Shown: one piece after another, positions 36,222-45,947 of the stretch | How positions within the stretch are numbered: position 1 is the stretch's first letter | Layout: each line of letters starts with the position of its first letter | Assembly (NCBI RefSeq): GCF_900142105.1 | Contig: NZ_FQZS01000014.1 | Coordinates: 47,547 to 111,546 of the forward strand | Origin: Lutispora thermophila DSM 19022 | Lineage (GTDB): Bacteria > Bacillota > Clostridia > Lutisporales > Lutisporaceae | Direction of reading: 5' to 3' | Length of the DNA stretch: 64,000 nucleotides | Notes under the pieces: model-generated | Told to the model about the DNA's origin: nothing | Databases searched by the model: none | The model's input: the letters and a program-made list of their open reading frames with translations, nothing else | Translations under genes and position numbers: made by a program

Positions 36222-37540
36222 TAGCTTTGACAAAACTTAATTTATCCAAGTATAAGAAGATTGTTGAAACGAAAGATTTTGTTAGATATAGTGGTAGGGT
36301 ATCGCAAGTTGTAGGCTTAACCATTGAATCCGTTGGACCTGCTGTTAACTTAAATGAATTGTGCAGCATAGTAAACATCAAGAATAAAAACCCTATCTTA
36401 GCGGAAGTTGTAGGTTTTAAAGGAAATACCGTAAGTTTGATGCCATTGGGATCGCTGGATGGAATAGGGCCAGGAAGTCAAGTAGTAGCAACAGGAAAAA
36501 GCATGCATATAAATGTGAGCAATGACCTATTGGGTAGGGTACTTGATGGATTAGGACAACCTATAGATGGTAAAGGACCAATAGAAAGTAATAGTTTATA
36601 CTCAATATATAACGAACCACCGGATCCGCTGCTTAGAAAGATAATTGATACTCCATTATCATTAGGTGTTAAAGCTATTGATGGCATGTTGACTATAGGA
36701 AAAGGGCAGAGAGTTGGAATATTCGCCGGAAGTGGTGTAGGTAAAAGCACTTTGCTTGGAATGATAGCAAGAAATACAACGGCTGATATTAATGTAATAT
36801 GTTTGATTGGTGAAAGAGGAAGAGAAGTAAATGAGTTTATAAAAAATGATTTACAGGATGAAGGACTAAGCAGATCAGTTCTTGTTGTAGCTACTTCAGA
36901 TCAACCTCCTCTAATTAGATTAAAATCAGCCTATGTGGCAACAACTATAGCAGAGTATTTTAGAGACCAGGGAAAAGATGTTTTGCTTATGATGGATTCC
37001 CTTACTCGTTTTGCTATGGCTCAAAGAGAAATAGGATTATCTATCGGTGAACCTCCTGTATCAAGAGGGTTTACACCATCTGTATTTTCTGTGTTGCCTA
37101 AGCTTCTTGAAAGAACAGGTACATCTGATAAAGGCTCTATTACAGCATTTTATACAGTACTTGTTGATGGTGATGATATGAATGAGCCTATTACAGATGC
37201 TGTTCGTGGAATTTTAGATGGACATATAGTTTTATCAAGACTTCTTGCTAACAGAAACCATTATCCTTCCATTGATGTTCTTGCAAGCATTAGCAGACTT
37301 ATGCCTAATATTGTATCAGATCATCACAAAGAGTTAGCAAATGAAATTAAGAAATTACTATCTATATATAAAGATTCGGAAGACTTAATAAATATAGGGG
37401 CATATCAGAAAGGAAGCAATAAAAAAATTGATTTTGCCATAGAAAAAATAGATAGCATAAATCAATTCCTAACTCAATCTACAAAAGAAAAAGTAAGTTT
37501 TGACGATACTATACGCATCATGGAAAATATATTAAGTTAG
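36218..37540 (+). CDS. fliI: Flagellum-specific ATPase FliI
   Basis: The 440-residue F1-beta-like ATPase has Walker A GSGVGKSTLLG (about 168-178), GERGREVNEF, and LMMDSLTRFAMAQREIGL with the Walker B Asp. It energises unfolding and entry of export substrates. The start may be GTG 36218, overlapping the fliH stop as GTGA, or TTG 36227 a little downstream of GAGTGAT. Confidence 0.96.
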   Translation: MIALTKLNLSKYKKIVETKDFVRYSGRVSQVVGLTIESVGPAVNLNELCSIVNIKNKNPILAEVVGFKGNTVSLMPLGSLDGIGPGSQVVATGKSMHINVSNDLLGRVLDGLGQPIDGKGPIESNSLYSIYNEPPDPLLRKIIDTPLSLGVKAIDGMLTIGKGQRVGIFAGSGVGKSTLLGMIARNTTADINVICLIGERGREVNEFIKNDLQDEGLSRSVLVVATSDQPPLIRLKSAYVATTIAEYFRDQGKDVLLMMDSLTRFAMAQREIGLSIGEPPVSRGFTPSVFSVLPKLLERTGTSDKGSITAFYTVLVDGDDMNEPITDAVRGILDGHIVLSRLLANRNHYPSIDVLASISRLMPNIVSDHHKELANEIKKLLSIYKDSEDLINIGAYQKGSNKKIDFAIEKIDSINQFLTQSTKEKVSFDDTIRIMENILS

Positions 37541-37549
37541 GTGATTATT

Positions 37550-37990
37550 TTGGCTACATATAAATTTAAATTTCAAAAAGTCCTTGAGTATAGACAAAGC
37601 TTGGAGGATCAAAAAAAGAACCTATTTAGTTTAAGCATGAAGAAATACTTGAGAGAGAAGGATGAGTTAAATGATTTATATAATTCATTGAAAAATTGCA
37701 ATAATGAGTTATATAAGTTGGCAAGCAATGGAACAACTATTGGAGAATTGAGAGATATTTATGAAGAACAGATATTTTATAGAGAAGGAATTAAGCACAA
37801 AACTAATGCCGTTATCAAGGCAGAAGAAGAAGTAAAGAAGAACAGGCAAGAACTTGTTAAAGCAATGCAAAACAGAAAGACAATGGAAAGGTTAAAAGAG
37901 ATCTACTATAATGAATTTCAAGTTGATGAGCAGCGCAAAAACGAAAAGAATATCGAAGAAATAGTTTCCTTCAAGGAAAGCAGAATGTGA
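37550..37990 (+). CDS. fliJ: Flagellar export chaperone FliJ
   Basis: The 146-residue product is almost wholly coiled coil and begins FKFQKVLEYRQSLEDQKK, the typical FliJ start. FliJ is the stalk-like subunit of the FliHI ATPase. TTG 37550 follows TTAGGTGAT; an in-frame GTG at 37541 lies inside this site. Confidence 0.9.
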   Translation: MATYKFKFQKVLEYRQSLEDQKKNLFSLSMKKYLREKDELNDLYNSLKNCNNELYKLASNGTTIGELRDIYEEQIFYREGIKHKTNAVIKAEEEVKKNRQELVKAMQNRKTMERLKEIYYNEFQVDEQRKNEKNIEEIVSFKESRM

Positions 37991-38003
37991 TGGGGGTAAG
38001 AAC

Positions 38004-38621
38004 ATGCAGCAAGTTGAAAAGAAAAAGAATGTTAAAACAGGAAAGATACATGTAAAGCTGCAAAACTTCTTCCTTATATTGATGATACTAGCTTTAACGG
38101 CAATAATTGCGGCAGGATGTATTTTGGTATTCAATATAGGAGGTGCTAAACCAGCACTACTCAAGTATATGTCAACTTGGCCTGTTGTAGGCAATATAAT
38201 AGGGCCAGTTGAAGAAGAGAAAACACCCCAGCAAATAGAATTGGAAAAGATAGAGCAGGAAAAAAATGCTCTAAAAATAAAAGAAGAGCAGTTAAATGAA
38301 AAGGAAAAGGAAATTGAAGAAAAAGAGAAAACTCTAGCTGCTAAAGAAGAGTCCTTGAAGGAAAAAGAGGCTCAATTGGATGAGAGATTAGATAGATTAA
38401 ATACAAAACTTGATAGTGTCATGGAACAAGTAGAATACTTAGAGAAGATGGATGCAGCAAAGGCAATGCGAATTTTATCTAATATGGAAAGCAAAGATAC
38501 AGTTGTTCAAATTCTAAGAAACATGAGTAAAGATAAAAGCAGTTCAATCCTAGTGCTTATGGATCCAGTGCAAGCAGCTCAAATTCTAGAAGATATTGCT
38601 GCTGTAGAAGGCAGTAATTGA
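38004..38621 (+). CDS. MotE/YlxF-type flagellar membrane protein
   Basis: The 205-residue product has one transmembrane segment (about 24-46), a charged coiled coil (about 80-145, repeated KEKE blocks), and a C-terminal MgtE-N-like domain (AAKAMRILSNMESKDTVVQIL). The position between fliJ and fliK is that of B. subtilis ylxF. Related MotE proteins chaperone or stabilise motor parts; the role here is inferred from position. Confidence 0.8.
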   Translation: MQQVEKKKNVKTGKIHVKLQNFFLILMILALTAIIAAGCILVFNIGGAKPALLKYMSTWPVVGNIIGPVEEEKTPQQIELEKIEQEKNALKIKEEQLNEKEKEIEEKEKTLAAKEESLKEKEAQLDERLDRLNTKLDSVMEQVEYLEKMDAAKAMRILSNMESKDTVVQILRNMSKDKSSSILVLMDPVQAAQILEDIAAVEGSN

Positions 38622-38650
38622 TGTAATAACTTAGAAAGGAGGTGATAATT

Positions 38651-40102
38651 ATGATTATGATAGATTTTAACAGTATGTTAAACGGCAAGACTATGGATGT
38701 TAAAGCCAATGCAAAATTAAGCTTTAATAGCGATAACACTGGCGTTGATTATAAGCAAATTATGCAGAAGGCAATTCAGCAAAAAGGAAATGAGCAAACT
38801 TCAAAAAAGGCAGAAGCTTCCAGAGTAGATGATAGTAATAAAAAAGATAAATATATAAACAAAGAAGCTGATCAAAAATCTATAAATACAGTTAAAGAAG
38901 AAAAGGATGTAAAAGAAACAAAAGAAGTTAGTGCGAGAAAGGAAGCAAAAGACATTAAAGAAGATGAGTTTGAGCAGGAATCTTCAAAAGATGATGATAT
39001 GGTTAAAGAAATAGACATAGTAGGAAACATACTTTTAATGCTATCTGGAATGCTAAATCTGGAAATCAATGATATGGAAAAAGTAAAAGATATATTGCAA
39101 AGTGAGCTTAATCAAATCGATTATAGCACTTTAGATAAGTCTGTTTTGATTGAAAACATCAATGCTATTACGAAGGATATTAAGATTGAAGACATGGATG
39201 ATTTTAATGAAATAATAAATGATATAAAGTCTTTGATTATTAATGAGGTTGCTATTTCCAATGAAGCTGAAGAGCATGTAAATATAGATAGCAATTCTAC
39301 TCAATTAAATCAAATAAAAGACACTGTACTTAATGGTTTAAACCTTTTGGAGCATTCTTCGTTTAATAGGGTTATTAAGCCGGTATCAGAAATGCAAACA
39401 GCTCAAATTCAGGAGAATCATGAAGAAGTAGAGGGCAAATCTACTGATATTGGTGCAGAATCTGTTGAAGAGGCAGAAATAGTAGCTAAAATCGACAATG
39501 AGATTCAAATGAAAAATCATGATTCTGAATATCCAGAGATACAGCATAAGATAAGCAATGATGTTGATGACATTGCTATCAATTATGCAGCAATAGGTGA
39601 AAAGGCTTTTGACATCCAAGATAATCTCAAAGCTGTCGACAGAAATCCTCTAATAGATAGACCACAATTTATTAATAATGAGGAGATTTTTAAACAGATT
39701 GTTGAAAGCAGTCAATTGCTTGATACTGATGAGTTTACAGAATTAAGAATCAGATTAAAACCTGAGTCATTAGGAAAAGTTACCGTAAAATTAATTATGG
39801 AAAACGGAGAAATGACTGCAAAGTTTATAGCAGAGAATCAAAGAGTTAAAGAAGCAATTGAATCAAGCTTTGTAGATCTTAAAGAATCTTTAACTCAAAA
39901 AGGGATTAATATTCAAAATATAAGTGTTTCTGTTGGAAACCAAGAAAAATGGCAAAAAGAAAATGATAATTTCAGTGCTTGGAAGAGCAATAGCAAGAGG
40001 ACTTCATATGTTGAAGACATAGTTACAGAATTAGACGAGAATATTTCTAATTATGAAAATCCTTATTACATTAATGAAGGTTTACTTGATATAAGAGTAT
40101 AG
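38651..40102 (+). CDS. fliK: Flagellar hook-length control protein FliK
   Basis: The 483-residue product has a long variable acidic N-terminal part (Lys/Glu-rich about 40-120) and the conserved C-terminal domain with LRIRLKPESLGKVTVKLI and helix ESLTQKGINI (about 365-440). FliK measures hook length and triggers the FlhB specificity switch. ATG 38651 is nine bases from AAGGAGG; a GTG at 38642 overlaps that site. Confidence 0.92.
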   Translation: MIMIDFNSMLNGKTMDVKANAKLSFNSDNTGVDYKQIMQKAIQQKGNEQTSKKAEASRVDDSNKKDKYINKEADQKSINTVKEEKDVKETKEVSARKEAKDIKEDEFEQESSKDDDMVKEIDIVGNILLMLSGMLNLEINDMEKVKDILQSELNQIDYSTLDKSVLIENINAITKDIKIEDMDDFNEIINDIKSLIINEVAISNEAEEHVNIDSNSTQLNQIKDTVLNGLNLLEHSSFNRVIKPVSEMQTAQIQENHEEVEGKSTDIGAESVEEAEIVAKIDNEIQMKNHDSEYPEIQHKISNDVDDIAINYAAIGEKAFDIQDNLKAVDRNPLIDRPQFINNEEIFKQIVESSQLLDTDEFTELRIRLKPESLGKVTVKLIMENGEMTAKFIAENQRVKEAIESSFVDLKESLTQKGINIQNISVSVGNQEKWQKENDNFSAWKSNSKRTSYVEDIVTELDENISNYENPYYINEGLLDIRV

Positions 40103-40113
40103 GAGGTGAAATT

Positions 40114-40722
40114 ATGAGTAATGTGAACAGCGTATCAAATACAACATATACAACGAGCAGTAATAAAACTAAAGAATATAGTGATACGTTGGGAAAGGAT
40201 GCTTTTCTAAATTTATTGGTAACTCAGTTGAGATATCAAAACCCTTTGGAGCCAATGGATGACAAGGAGTTTATATCTCAAATGGCTCAATTCTCAAGTT
40301 TGGAGCAGGCTCAGAACACGAACAAAATCGCAAAGATCAATTCAGCCTACGGATTGGTAGGGAAAATGATAAGTGCTATAATAACCACTGAAACAGGTCA
40401 ATTGAACGAAGTTGTAGGAATTGTTGAAAGTGCCAGAGTAAAAGGTGATGAAGTTTATGTGGTAGTAGATTCAAAGGAAGTACCATATGAGTCTGTAAAA
40501 GAGGTTACAGAATTGATAAGCTCTGCAGATCAGAGTTCGATGTTGTTACAAAACATCAGATTCAGTATGGCCTACAGCATGCTTGGAAAAGAAGTAAAAG
40601 GTAAGAAAAATGGTGTAGAAATAGCTGGAACAGTTGAATCGATTAAGAGCGTAAATGGTAGTATAAAATTGGTCGTTGGTGATTATCAGCTTTCCCTTGA
40701 TGAAATTTATGAAGTTAAATGA
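40114..40722 (+). CDS. flgD: Hook cap scaffolding protein FlgD
   Basis: The 202-residue product has the FlgD N-terminal signature GKDAFLNLLVTQLRYQNPLEP and AQFSSLEQ. It forms the cap on which hook subunits polymerise. A strong AGGAGGTG precedes the ATG. Confidence 0.95.
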   Translation: MSNVNSVSNTTYTTSSNKTKEYSDTLGKDAFLNLLVTQLRYQNPLEPMDDKEFISQMAQFSSLEQAQNTNKIAKINSAYGLVGKMISAIITTETGQLNEVVGIVESARVKGDEVYVVVDSKEVPYESVKEVTELISSADQSSMLLQNIRFSMAYSMLGKEVKGKKNGVEIAGTVESIKSVNGSIKLVVGDYQLSLDEIYEVK

Positions 40723-40741
40723 AAGCCGTTGAGGTGATATG

Positions 40742-41134
40742 ATGGATGACTTTAAGATTAATATAAACAGAAATATAATACCTGTTGGCAGCGGCAATAA
40801 GGTAATTGCTCAGGACAAGCCTTTAGTCAGGCAAAACGTTAATTTTGAGAACATTTTAAATGATAAGATTCAACAGCAAGGGAGTATTAAGTTTTCGAAG
40901 CATGCTCAGGAAAGGTTGATTTCAAGAAATGTGAAACTAACTCAAAAAGATATTGAAAGCATTGATAAAGCTGTAGAGAAAGCTGCTAAAAAAGGTGTAA
41001 AGGATACATTGATAATTTTAGGTGGAACCGCATTGATTGCTAATGTCAAGAGCAAAACAATTATAACTGCAGCTACAGAAGAGTCTTTGAAGGATAATAT
41101 TTTTACCAATATTGATGGAGCAATAATTATATAA
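40742..41134 (+). CDS. Conserved flagellar operon protein (TIGR02530 type)
   Basis: The 130-residue product is of the small family found between flgD and flgE in Firmicutes, with IKFSKHAQERLISRNVKL and an ALIANVKSKTII strand. No function is established; a role in hook assembly is inferred from position only. Tandem ATGs at 40739 and 40742 exist; the second has better spacing from GAGGTGAT. Confidence 0.82.
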   Translation: MDDFKININRNIIPVGSGNKVIAQDKPLVRQNVNFENILNDKIQQQGSIKFSKHAQERLISRNVKLTQKDIESIDKAVEKAAKKGVKDTLIILGGTALIANVKSKTIITAATEESLKDNIFTNIDGAIII

Positions 41135-41213
41135 GCCGGACCTTTTGTAGGAGGCTTAACCCTTCTGAACGACAGATGAAGGGACATTAAAGCAAGAGGA
41201 GGTCGATTGAAAA

Positions 41214-42668
41214 ATGATGAGATCTATGTTTACAGGTGTATCAGGGCTTAAAGCCCATCAGTTAAAAATGGATATAATAGGAAACAATATTTCAAATGTT
41301 AATACTGTAGGATTCAAAAGTCAAAGAGCGACTTTTCAGGAGGTGTTTAACCAAACCATAAAAGGTGCAAGTTCTCCTCAATTAGGCAGAGGAGGTACAA
41401 ATCCTCAGCAAGTAGGTCTAGGTATCTCACTAGCATCAATAGATACTTTCCATGTTAAAGGTGCTACTCAAAGAACTGACAATAATACTGATTTGGCTAT
41501 TAATGGTGATGGATTCTTTATACTTTCCAATAGCAGTGATTTTCTGAGTAGAACCTATACCAGAGCAGGAAACTTTACATTGGACGAGAATGGTAATTTG
41601 GTTGCTCCAAATGGCTACAGAGTCCTTGGTTATATGGAAGATGAAGAAAGGAATCCTGCTCCTGATGGATCTACAGTACTTAAAGGTGTTTTGGAAGGCA
41701 TAGTAATATCAAAAACAAAATCCTTCCCTGCTATGGCTACAGATACTGCTTCAGTATCAGGAAATTTGAATAAAGATATGACAAGAGTACCTGCTACCAA
41801 ACCTGATCCTACAGACCCTACAAAAACAGTTGCAGCAATACCTGCAGATTTCATAAGTTTTGATGCTGATAAGAATCTGCAGTTTTCAGGTGGTGTTCAA
41901 TTTAGAGAAACAACAACAGTATTTTATGATAGCCTTGGCGGTAAGCATACATTGAAGTTTACTTTTGTTAGGGGAATTAAGGATGGTGATGAGGTTGGAG
42001 CAGACAATGAATGGGGTGTAATAATACAGAATCTAGATGATAAGAGCTATTTTAACGCTTCAGGAACAGCTGTAGCAAATCCAGCTTCAATTGCTGATGT
42101 CATTATACCAATAAAGTTTGACTCAAATGGTAATTTAGTTACTAATGATGCAGATAAGATAAGCAAACTTACATTGGTGATTTCAGGAAAAGATCCAATC
42201 AATACTGGCAATCAGTTGTTTGATGATATGAATGTCGAAGTAAACTTCGAAGGTTTAACTCAGTTTGCAAACGATTCAAGTACTACAATAACAAAAAATG
42301 GTTATCCACAGGGTTATCTAGATACATTTAGCATTGGATCATCAGGCGAGATTAGTGCAATATTTACCAATGGTCAAAGCAGAGTTATAGGCCAAATAGC
42401 GTTGGCAACATTTAAGAATCCTGCAGGATTGGAGAAGACATCAGAAAACATGTATCAGGTTACTCCAAACTCAGGAGAGCCTGTAATTGGTGTTCCTGGC
42501 AGTGGTGGAGCAGGAGCTTTAAATCCAGGTAATTTGGAGATGTCTAATGTTGATCTAGGAACCGAGTTTACAGAAATGATAACTACACAAAGAGGTTTCC
42601 AAGCTAACTCAAGAATTATTACAGCATCCGATGAAATGCTTCAGGAATTAGTTAATATGAAGAGATAA
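41214..42668 (+). CDS. flgE: Flagellar hook protein FlgE
   Basis: The 484-residue axial protein has N-terminal SGLKAHQLKMDIIGNNISN and NTVGFKSQ, a central variable D1/D2 region, and a C-terminal NVDLGTEFTEMITTQRGFQANSR helix. It builds the hook. The gap before it (41135-41213) holds a possible short CCCTTC/GAAGGG hairpin and the GAGGAGG ribosome-binding site. Confidence 0.96.
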   Translation: MMRSMFTGVSGLKAHQLKMDIIGNNISNVNTVGFKSQRATFQEVFNQTIKGASSPQLGRGGTNPQQVGLGISLASIDTFHVKGATQRTDNNTDLAINGDGFFILSNSSDFLSRTYTRAGNFTLDENGNLVAPNGYRVLGYMEDEERNPAPDGSTVLKGVLEGIVISKTKSFPAMATDTASVSGNLNKDMTRVPATKPDPTDPTKTVAAIPADFISFDADKNLQFSGGVQFRETTTVFYDSLGGKHTLKFTFVRGIKDGDEVGADNEWGVIIQNLDDKSYFNASGTAVANPASIADVIIPIKFDSNGNLVTNDADKISKLTLVISGKDPINTGNQLFDDMNVEVNFEGLTQFANDSSTTITKNGYPQGYLDTFSIGSSGEISAIFTNGQSRVIGQIALATFKNPAGLEKTSENMYQVTPNSGEPVIGVPGSGGAGALNPGNLEMSNVDLGTEFTEMITTQRGFQANSRIITASDEMLQELVNMKR

Positions 42669-42676
42669 TGAAGTAA

Positions 42677-42703
42677 TAGTCCCTGGGCAGAGCCCAGGGA
42701 CTA
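42677..42703 (+). repeat. GC-rich hairpin without T-tract between flgE and flbD
   Basis: A perfect 12-bp stem, TAGTCCCTGGGC (42677-42688) with GCCCAGGGACTA (42692-42703), has a 3-base loop. It is followed by ACAAAAAAGG, not by T residues, so it is unlikely to terminate transcription and may protect or process the flgE message. Confidence 0.85.
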
Positions 42704-42723
42704 ACAAAAAAGGATGTGATTAG

Positions 42724-42930
42724 ATGATTAAGGTTACAAGGTTTAATGGAAAAGAATATTATATTAATTCTGATCTAATAGAAACCATAGAGGAAACACC
42801 TGATACAGTCATAACTTTAAGAGACGGTAAGAAGTATGTTGTTTCAGAAACTGTTGAAGAGATTGTGAATAGAATTGTGGAACACAAGAGAAAAGTTTTC
42901 TGTATTGAAGAGTATTTAAAAAAAGATTAA
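42724..42930 (+). CDS. flbD: FlbD/SwrD family flagellar protein
   Basis: The 68-residue product begins MIKVTRFNGKEYYINSDLIE and contains PDTVITLRDGKKYVV, the full signature of FlbD/SwrD. In B. subtilis the protein raises motor torque for swarming. It lies directly before motA here, supporting a link to the stator. Confidence 0.93.
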   Translation: MIKVTRFNGKEYYINSDLIETIEETPDTVITLRDGKKYVVSETVEEIVNRIVEHKRKVFCIEEYLKKD

Positions 42931-42952
42931 GCGTGAAAAGAGGTGCAGGTAA

Positions 42953-43765
42953 TTGGACATAGCATCTATTGTAGGACTTTTAAGCGGCCTCATTGTTATG
43001 GTCTGGTCAATTATATTAAGTGGTGATTTAGGAGGTTATATACATTTTCCTTCGATTGTGTGTACTTTTGGTGGGACAATAGCAATGACTATAATGGCTT
43101 TTCCCTTTAAAGGTTTACTTGAAGGTATCAAAGCTTTAAAATATGTGTTTGTATATAAGCCATTAGTTCCGGAGAGCTTAATTAAATCAATAATAGATTT
43201 AGCTAATATTGCACGCAAAGAGGGTTTATTAGCATTAGAAGAAGCAGCAAACAGTTTGAAAGATGATTTTCTTCAAAGAGGTATAAATCTAATTGTTGAT
43301 GGTACAGATCCTGAATTGGTTAGAAATATTATGGAAACAGAATTATCGTTTATTGAGGAAAGACATGCAAGTAATCGTAGTGTATATGAATATATGAGTG
43401 CAATGAGTCCGGCATTCGGTATGATAGGAACTTTAATAGGTTTGATTAATATGTTGGCAGGTTTAGATGACCCATCAACTGTTGGACCGAACATGGCTGT
43501 TGCTATAATCACCACATTTTATGGATCATTTTTAGCAAATGTTTTTTGTATTCCAGTAGTAAACAAGTTGAAAATTCGCAGTTCAGAAGAAATTTTGATG
43601 AAAGAAGTAATGCTTGAAGGTATATTATCTATACAAGCAGGTGAAAATCCTAGAATAATAGAAGAAAAACTTAAAGCTTTCTTATCACCTCAATTAAGGG
43701 AGAGAGTATCAAGAGAAAAGAATGCGTATGCTGAGGGAGATAGAGGGGTGGAAAGCAGTCTATGA
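42953..43765 (+). CDS. motA: Flagellar stator protein MotA
   Basis: The 270-residue product has four hydrophobic segments, a large cytoplasmic loop (about 65-145) and the conserved AMSPAFGMIGTLIGLINML and GPNMAVAIITTFYGS helices. It forms the ion channel with MotB. The start is TTG 42953 after AGGTGCAGG. The stop overlaps motB as ATGA. Confidence 0.95.
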   Translation: MDIASIVGLLSGLIVMVWSIILSGDLGGYIHFPSIVCTFGGTIAMTIMAFPFKGLLEGIKALKYVFVYKPLVPESLIKSIIDLANIARKEGLLALEEAANSLKDDFLQRGINLIVDGTDPELVRNIMETELSFIEERHASNRSVYEYMSAMSPAFGMIGTLIGLINMLAGLDDPSTVGPNMAVAIITTFYGSFLANVFCIPVVNKLKIRSSEEILMKEVMLEGILSIQAGENPRIIEEKLKAFLSPQLRERVSREKNAYAEGDRGVESSL

Positions 43766-44481
43766 GCAGAAGAAAAAGGAAAGTGGATTCGGGTGGTGGT
43801 GGAACAGCACCTTGGATGAATACATATGCAGATATGATGACATTATTGCTCTGTTTTTTCGTATTGTTGTTTTCATTTGCAACTATAGATGCACAGAAAT
43901 TTGAATCAATAATACAATCATTACAAGGTTCTTTAGGTGTTTTAGATTCAGGTATAGTTGTAGATATGACGCCCATTGAAGCAACTTTTCCAGGCAGTTT
44001 AAACAATCAAGAAACTGAAGAGTTTAGTAGAATATATCAACAAGTCGACAATTTTATTAAAGAAAATGATTTAGAAAATAATGTTACGTTAGTACTTAAC
44101 GAAAGAGGTTTATTAATAAGGATGCTTGATGCAACATTATTCGATTCCGGTAAGGCAGAAATAAAGGATGAGGCAAAGTATATAATAGAAAAGATTTCAG
44201 ATGTAATAAAGGAAAGTGGTAAAAACATTAGAATTGAGGGACATACAGATAATGTACCTATTCATACCTACAGATATCCTTCAAATTGGGAGCTTTCCAC
44301 TGCAAGAGCTGTTAATGTTTTAAGATATTTAGTTGAAGTAAAGAATGTTGAACCTTGGAGATTATCTGCCGTTGGCTATGGGGAGTATCATCCAATAGAT
44401 ACAAACAGCACACCAGAAGGAAGGCAAAATAATAGAAGGGTAGATATTTTGATTATCAATAGTGAATCAAATGGTAAGTAA
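43762..44481 (+). CDS. motB: Flagellar stator protein MotB
   Basis: The 239-residue product has WMNTYADMMTLLLCFFVLLF with the ion-binding Asp in its single transmembrane helix, and a C-terminal OmpA-like peptidoglycan-binding domain (EGHTDNVPIHT, NWELSTARAVNVLRYL). It anchors the stator to the wall. The ion used, H+ or Na+, is not decided by sequence. Confidence 0.95.
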   Translation: MSRRKRKVDSGGGGTAPWMNTYADMMTLLLCFFVLLFSFATIDAQKFESIIQSLQGSLGVLDSGIVVDMTPIEATFPGSLNNQETEEFSRIYQQVDNFIKENDLENNVTLVLNERGLLIRMLDATLFDSGKAEIKDEAKYIIEKISDVIKESGKNIRIEGHTDNVPIHTYRYPSNWELSTARAVNVLRYLVEVKNVEPWRLSAVGYGEYHPIDTNSTPEGRQNNRRVDILIINSESNGK

Positions 44482-44509
44482 CCTAACCAATATAGATGGA
44501 GGGTTGAAG

Positions 44510-44935
44510 TTGAAGAAGAATAATATTTTACTTATTATTGTTGTTGTATTATTAATTGTTGTTATTGCATTAGGAGTTGCTTTGATAACTGCACAGAGCA
44601 ATAGTGAAAATGATGAATCTATAAAAGTGAATAAAAATATTACCATGTATTCTTTCGATCAATCTTTTGTAAGTAATGTAAAAGACAGCAATAAGATACT
44701 TAAAGTAACTGTACAGCTAGAGCTTGCAAATTCAAAAGTACAAGAAATTATCAGTGCAAGAAATCCTGAATTACGACATGAGATAAATTTGCTACTTAGA
44801 AGTAAAACCGAAGAAGACTTAAAAGGAGCAGAAGGTCAATCGAATCTCCAAAAAGAAATTTTAAGTGTTGTTAGAAAATTGTTGAATAGCGATAAAATAC
44901 TTAATGTGTATTTTGACGAATTTATAATGCAGTAG
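44510..44935 (+). CDS. fliL: Flagellar basal body-associated protein FliL
   Basis: The 141-residue product has a long N-terminal transmembrane helix (ILLIIVVVLLIVVIALGVAL) and a FliL domain with LKVTVQLELAN and EILSVVRKLL. FliL supports stator function. TTG 44510 is six bases from GGAGGG; the in-frame GTG at 44462 lies within motB and would put 16 polar residues before the helix. Confidence 0.9.
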   Translation: MKKNNILLIIVVVLLIVVIALGVALITAQSNSENDESIKVNKNITMYSFDQSFVSNVKDSNKILKVTVQLELANSKVQEIISARNPELRHEINLLLRSKTEEDLKGAEGQSNLQKEILSVVRKLLNSDKILNVYFDEFIMQ

Positions 44936-44951
44936 CAGGAGGTGTAAGCTA

Positions 44952-45947
44952 TTGACCGAAGTATTGTCGCAAGTTGAGATAGATGCATTGTTAAATGCAT
45001 TAAATGCTGGAGAGTTAGATGTAAAAGAAATTCGGGAAGAAAAAGAAGAAAAAAAAGTAAGAGCATATGATTTTAAAATACCAAATAAGTTTGCGAAAGA
45101 TCAATTAAGGACTCTACAGATGATACATGAAAATTTCTCTAGAGTATTGCAAACATATTTATCTGGTTACTTGTTATCTTTTGTTCAAATAGAAGTTGTT
45201 TCTGTAGACCAACTTACTTATTATGAATTTAGTAACTCAATGCCGAATCCTTCTACCCTTGGAGTAATCGATTTTTCTCCCCTAAGTGGATCCATATTGA
45301 TGGAAATTACTCCTAGTATCAGCTTTACTATGATAGAGAAGATATTGGGTGGGGCAGGGCAAGCATATGAAGAAAATAGAATTTTTACAGAGATAGAATT
45401 AACCATTATTGAAAAGATATTAAACCAAATATTGAACTTATATAAGGATCCATGGAAAAATGTAGCTGATTTAAAACCCAAACTTTCAAAGATTGAAACG
45501 AATACTCAGTTTGCACAGATAATGTCACCAAATGAGACTATTGCTCTTGTGACATTAAATGTAAAGATAGGAAATGTTGAGGGATCCATGCATATATGTA
45601 TACCTCATATAGTAATTGAACCCATCATACCAAAATTGAGCACAAAGTTTTGGTTCTCAGGTCTCACTAAGGATGTTTCATCAAATGAGATCCGTAACCT
45701 AGAGAAGAGAATAGAGAAGACTTACTTGCCATTAAGCGTAGTTCTTGGCAAATCTGTTTTGAATGTAAAAGACATACTTAATCTTCAAAAAGGTGATGTA
45801 ATTACATTGGATAAGTCAGCAAATGAGGAGTTGGAAGTATTCGTAGGAAGTAAACTGAAATTTTACTGTTATCCAGGAATAAAAAAGAACAAGGTTGCCG
45901 TTAAAATTACAAGGATTGAAAAGAGAGGAGATGAGGCAGATGAGTGA
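44952..45947 (+). CDS. fliM: Flagellar motor switch protein FliM
   Basis: The 331-residue product has the N-terminal CheY-binding peptide LSQVEIDALLNAL, the middle CheC-like fold with YDFKIPNKFAKDQLRTL, and a C-terminal SpoA/FliN-type domain. It links phosphorylated CheY to FliG. The start is TTG 44952 behind AGGAGGTG. It overlaps fliY by eight bases. Confidence 0.96.
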   Translation: MTEVLSQVEIDALLNALNAGELDVKEIREEKEEKKVRAYDFKIPNKFAKDQLRTLQMIHENFSRVLQTYLSGYLLSFVQIEVVSVDQLTYYEFSNSMPNPSTLGVIDFSPLSGSILMEITPSISFTMIEKILGGAGQAYEENRIFTEIELTIIEKILNQILNLYKDPWKNVADLKPKLSKIETNTQFAQIMSPNETIALVTLNVKIGNVEGSMHICIPHIVIEPIIPKLSTKFWFSGLTKDVSSNEIRNLEKRIEKTYLPLSVVLGKSVLNVKDILNLQKGDVITLDKSANEELEVFVGSKLKFYCYPGIKKNKVAVKITRIEKRGDEADE

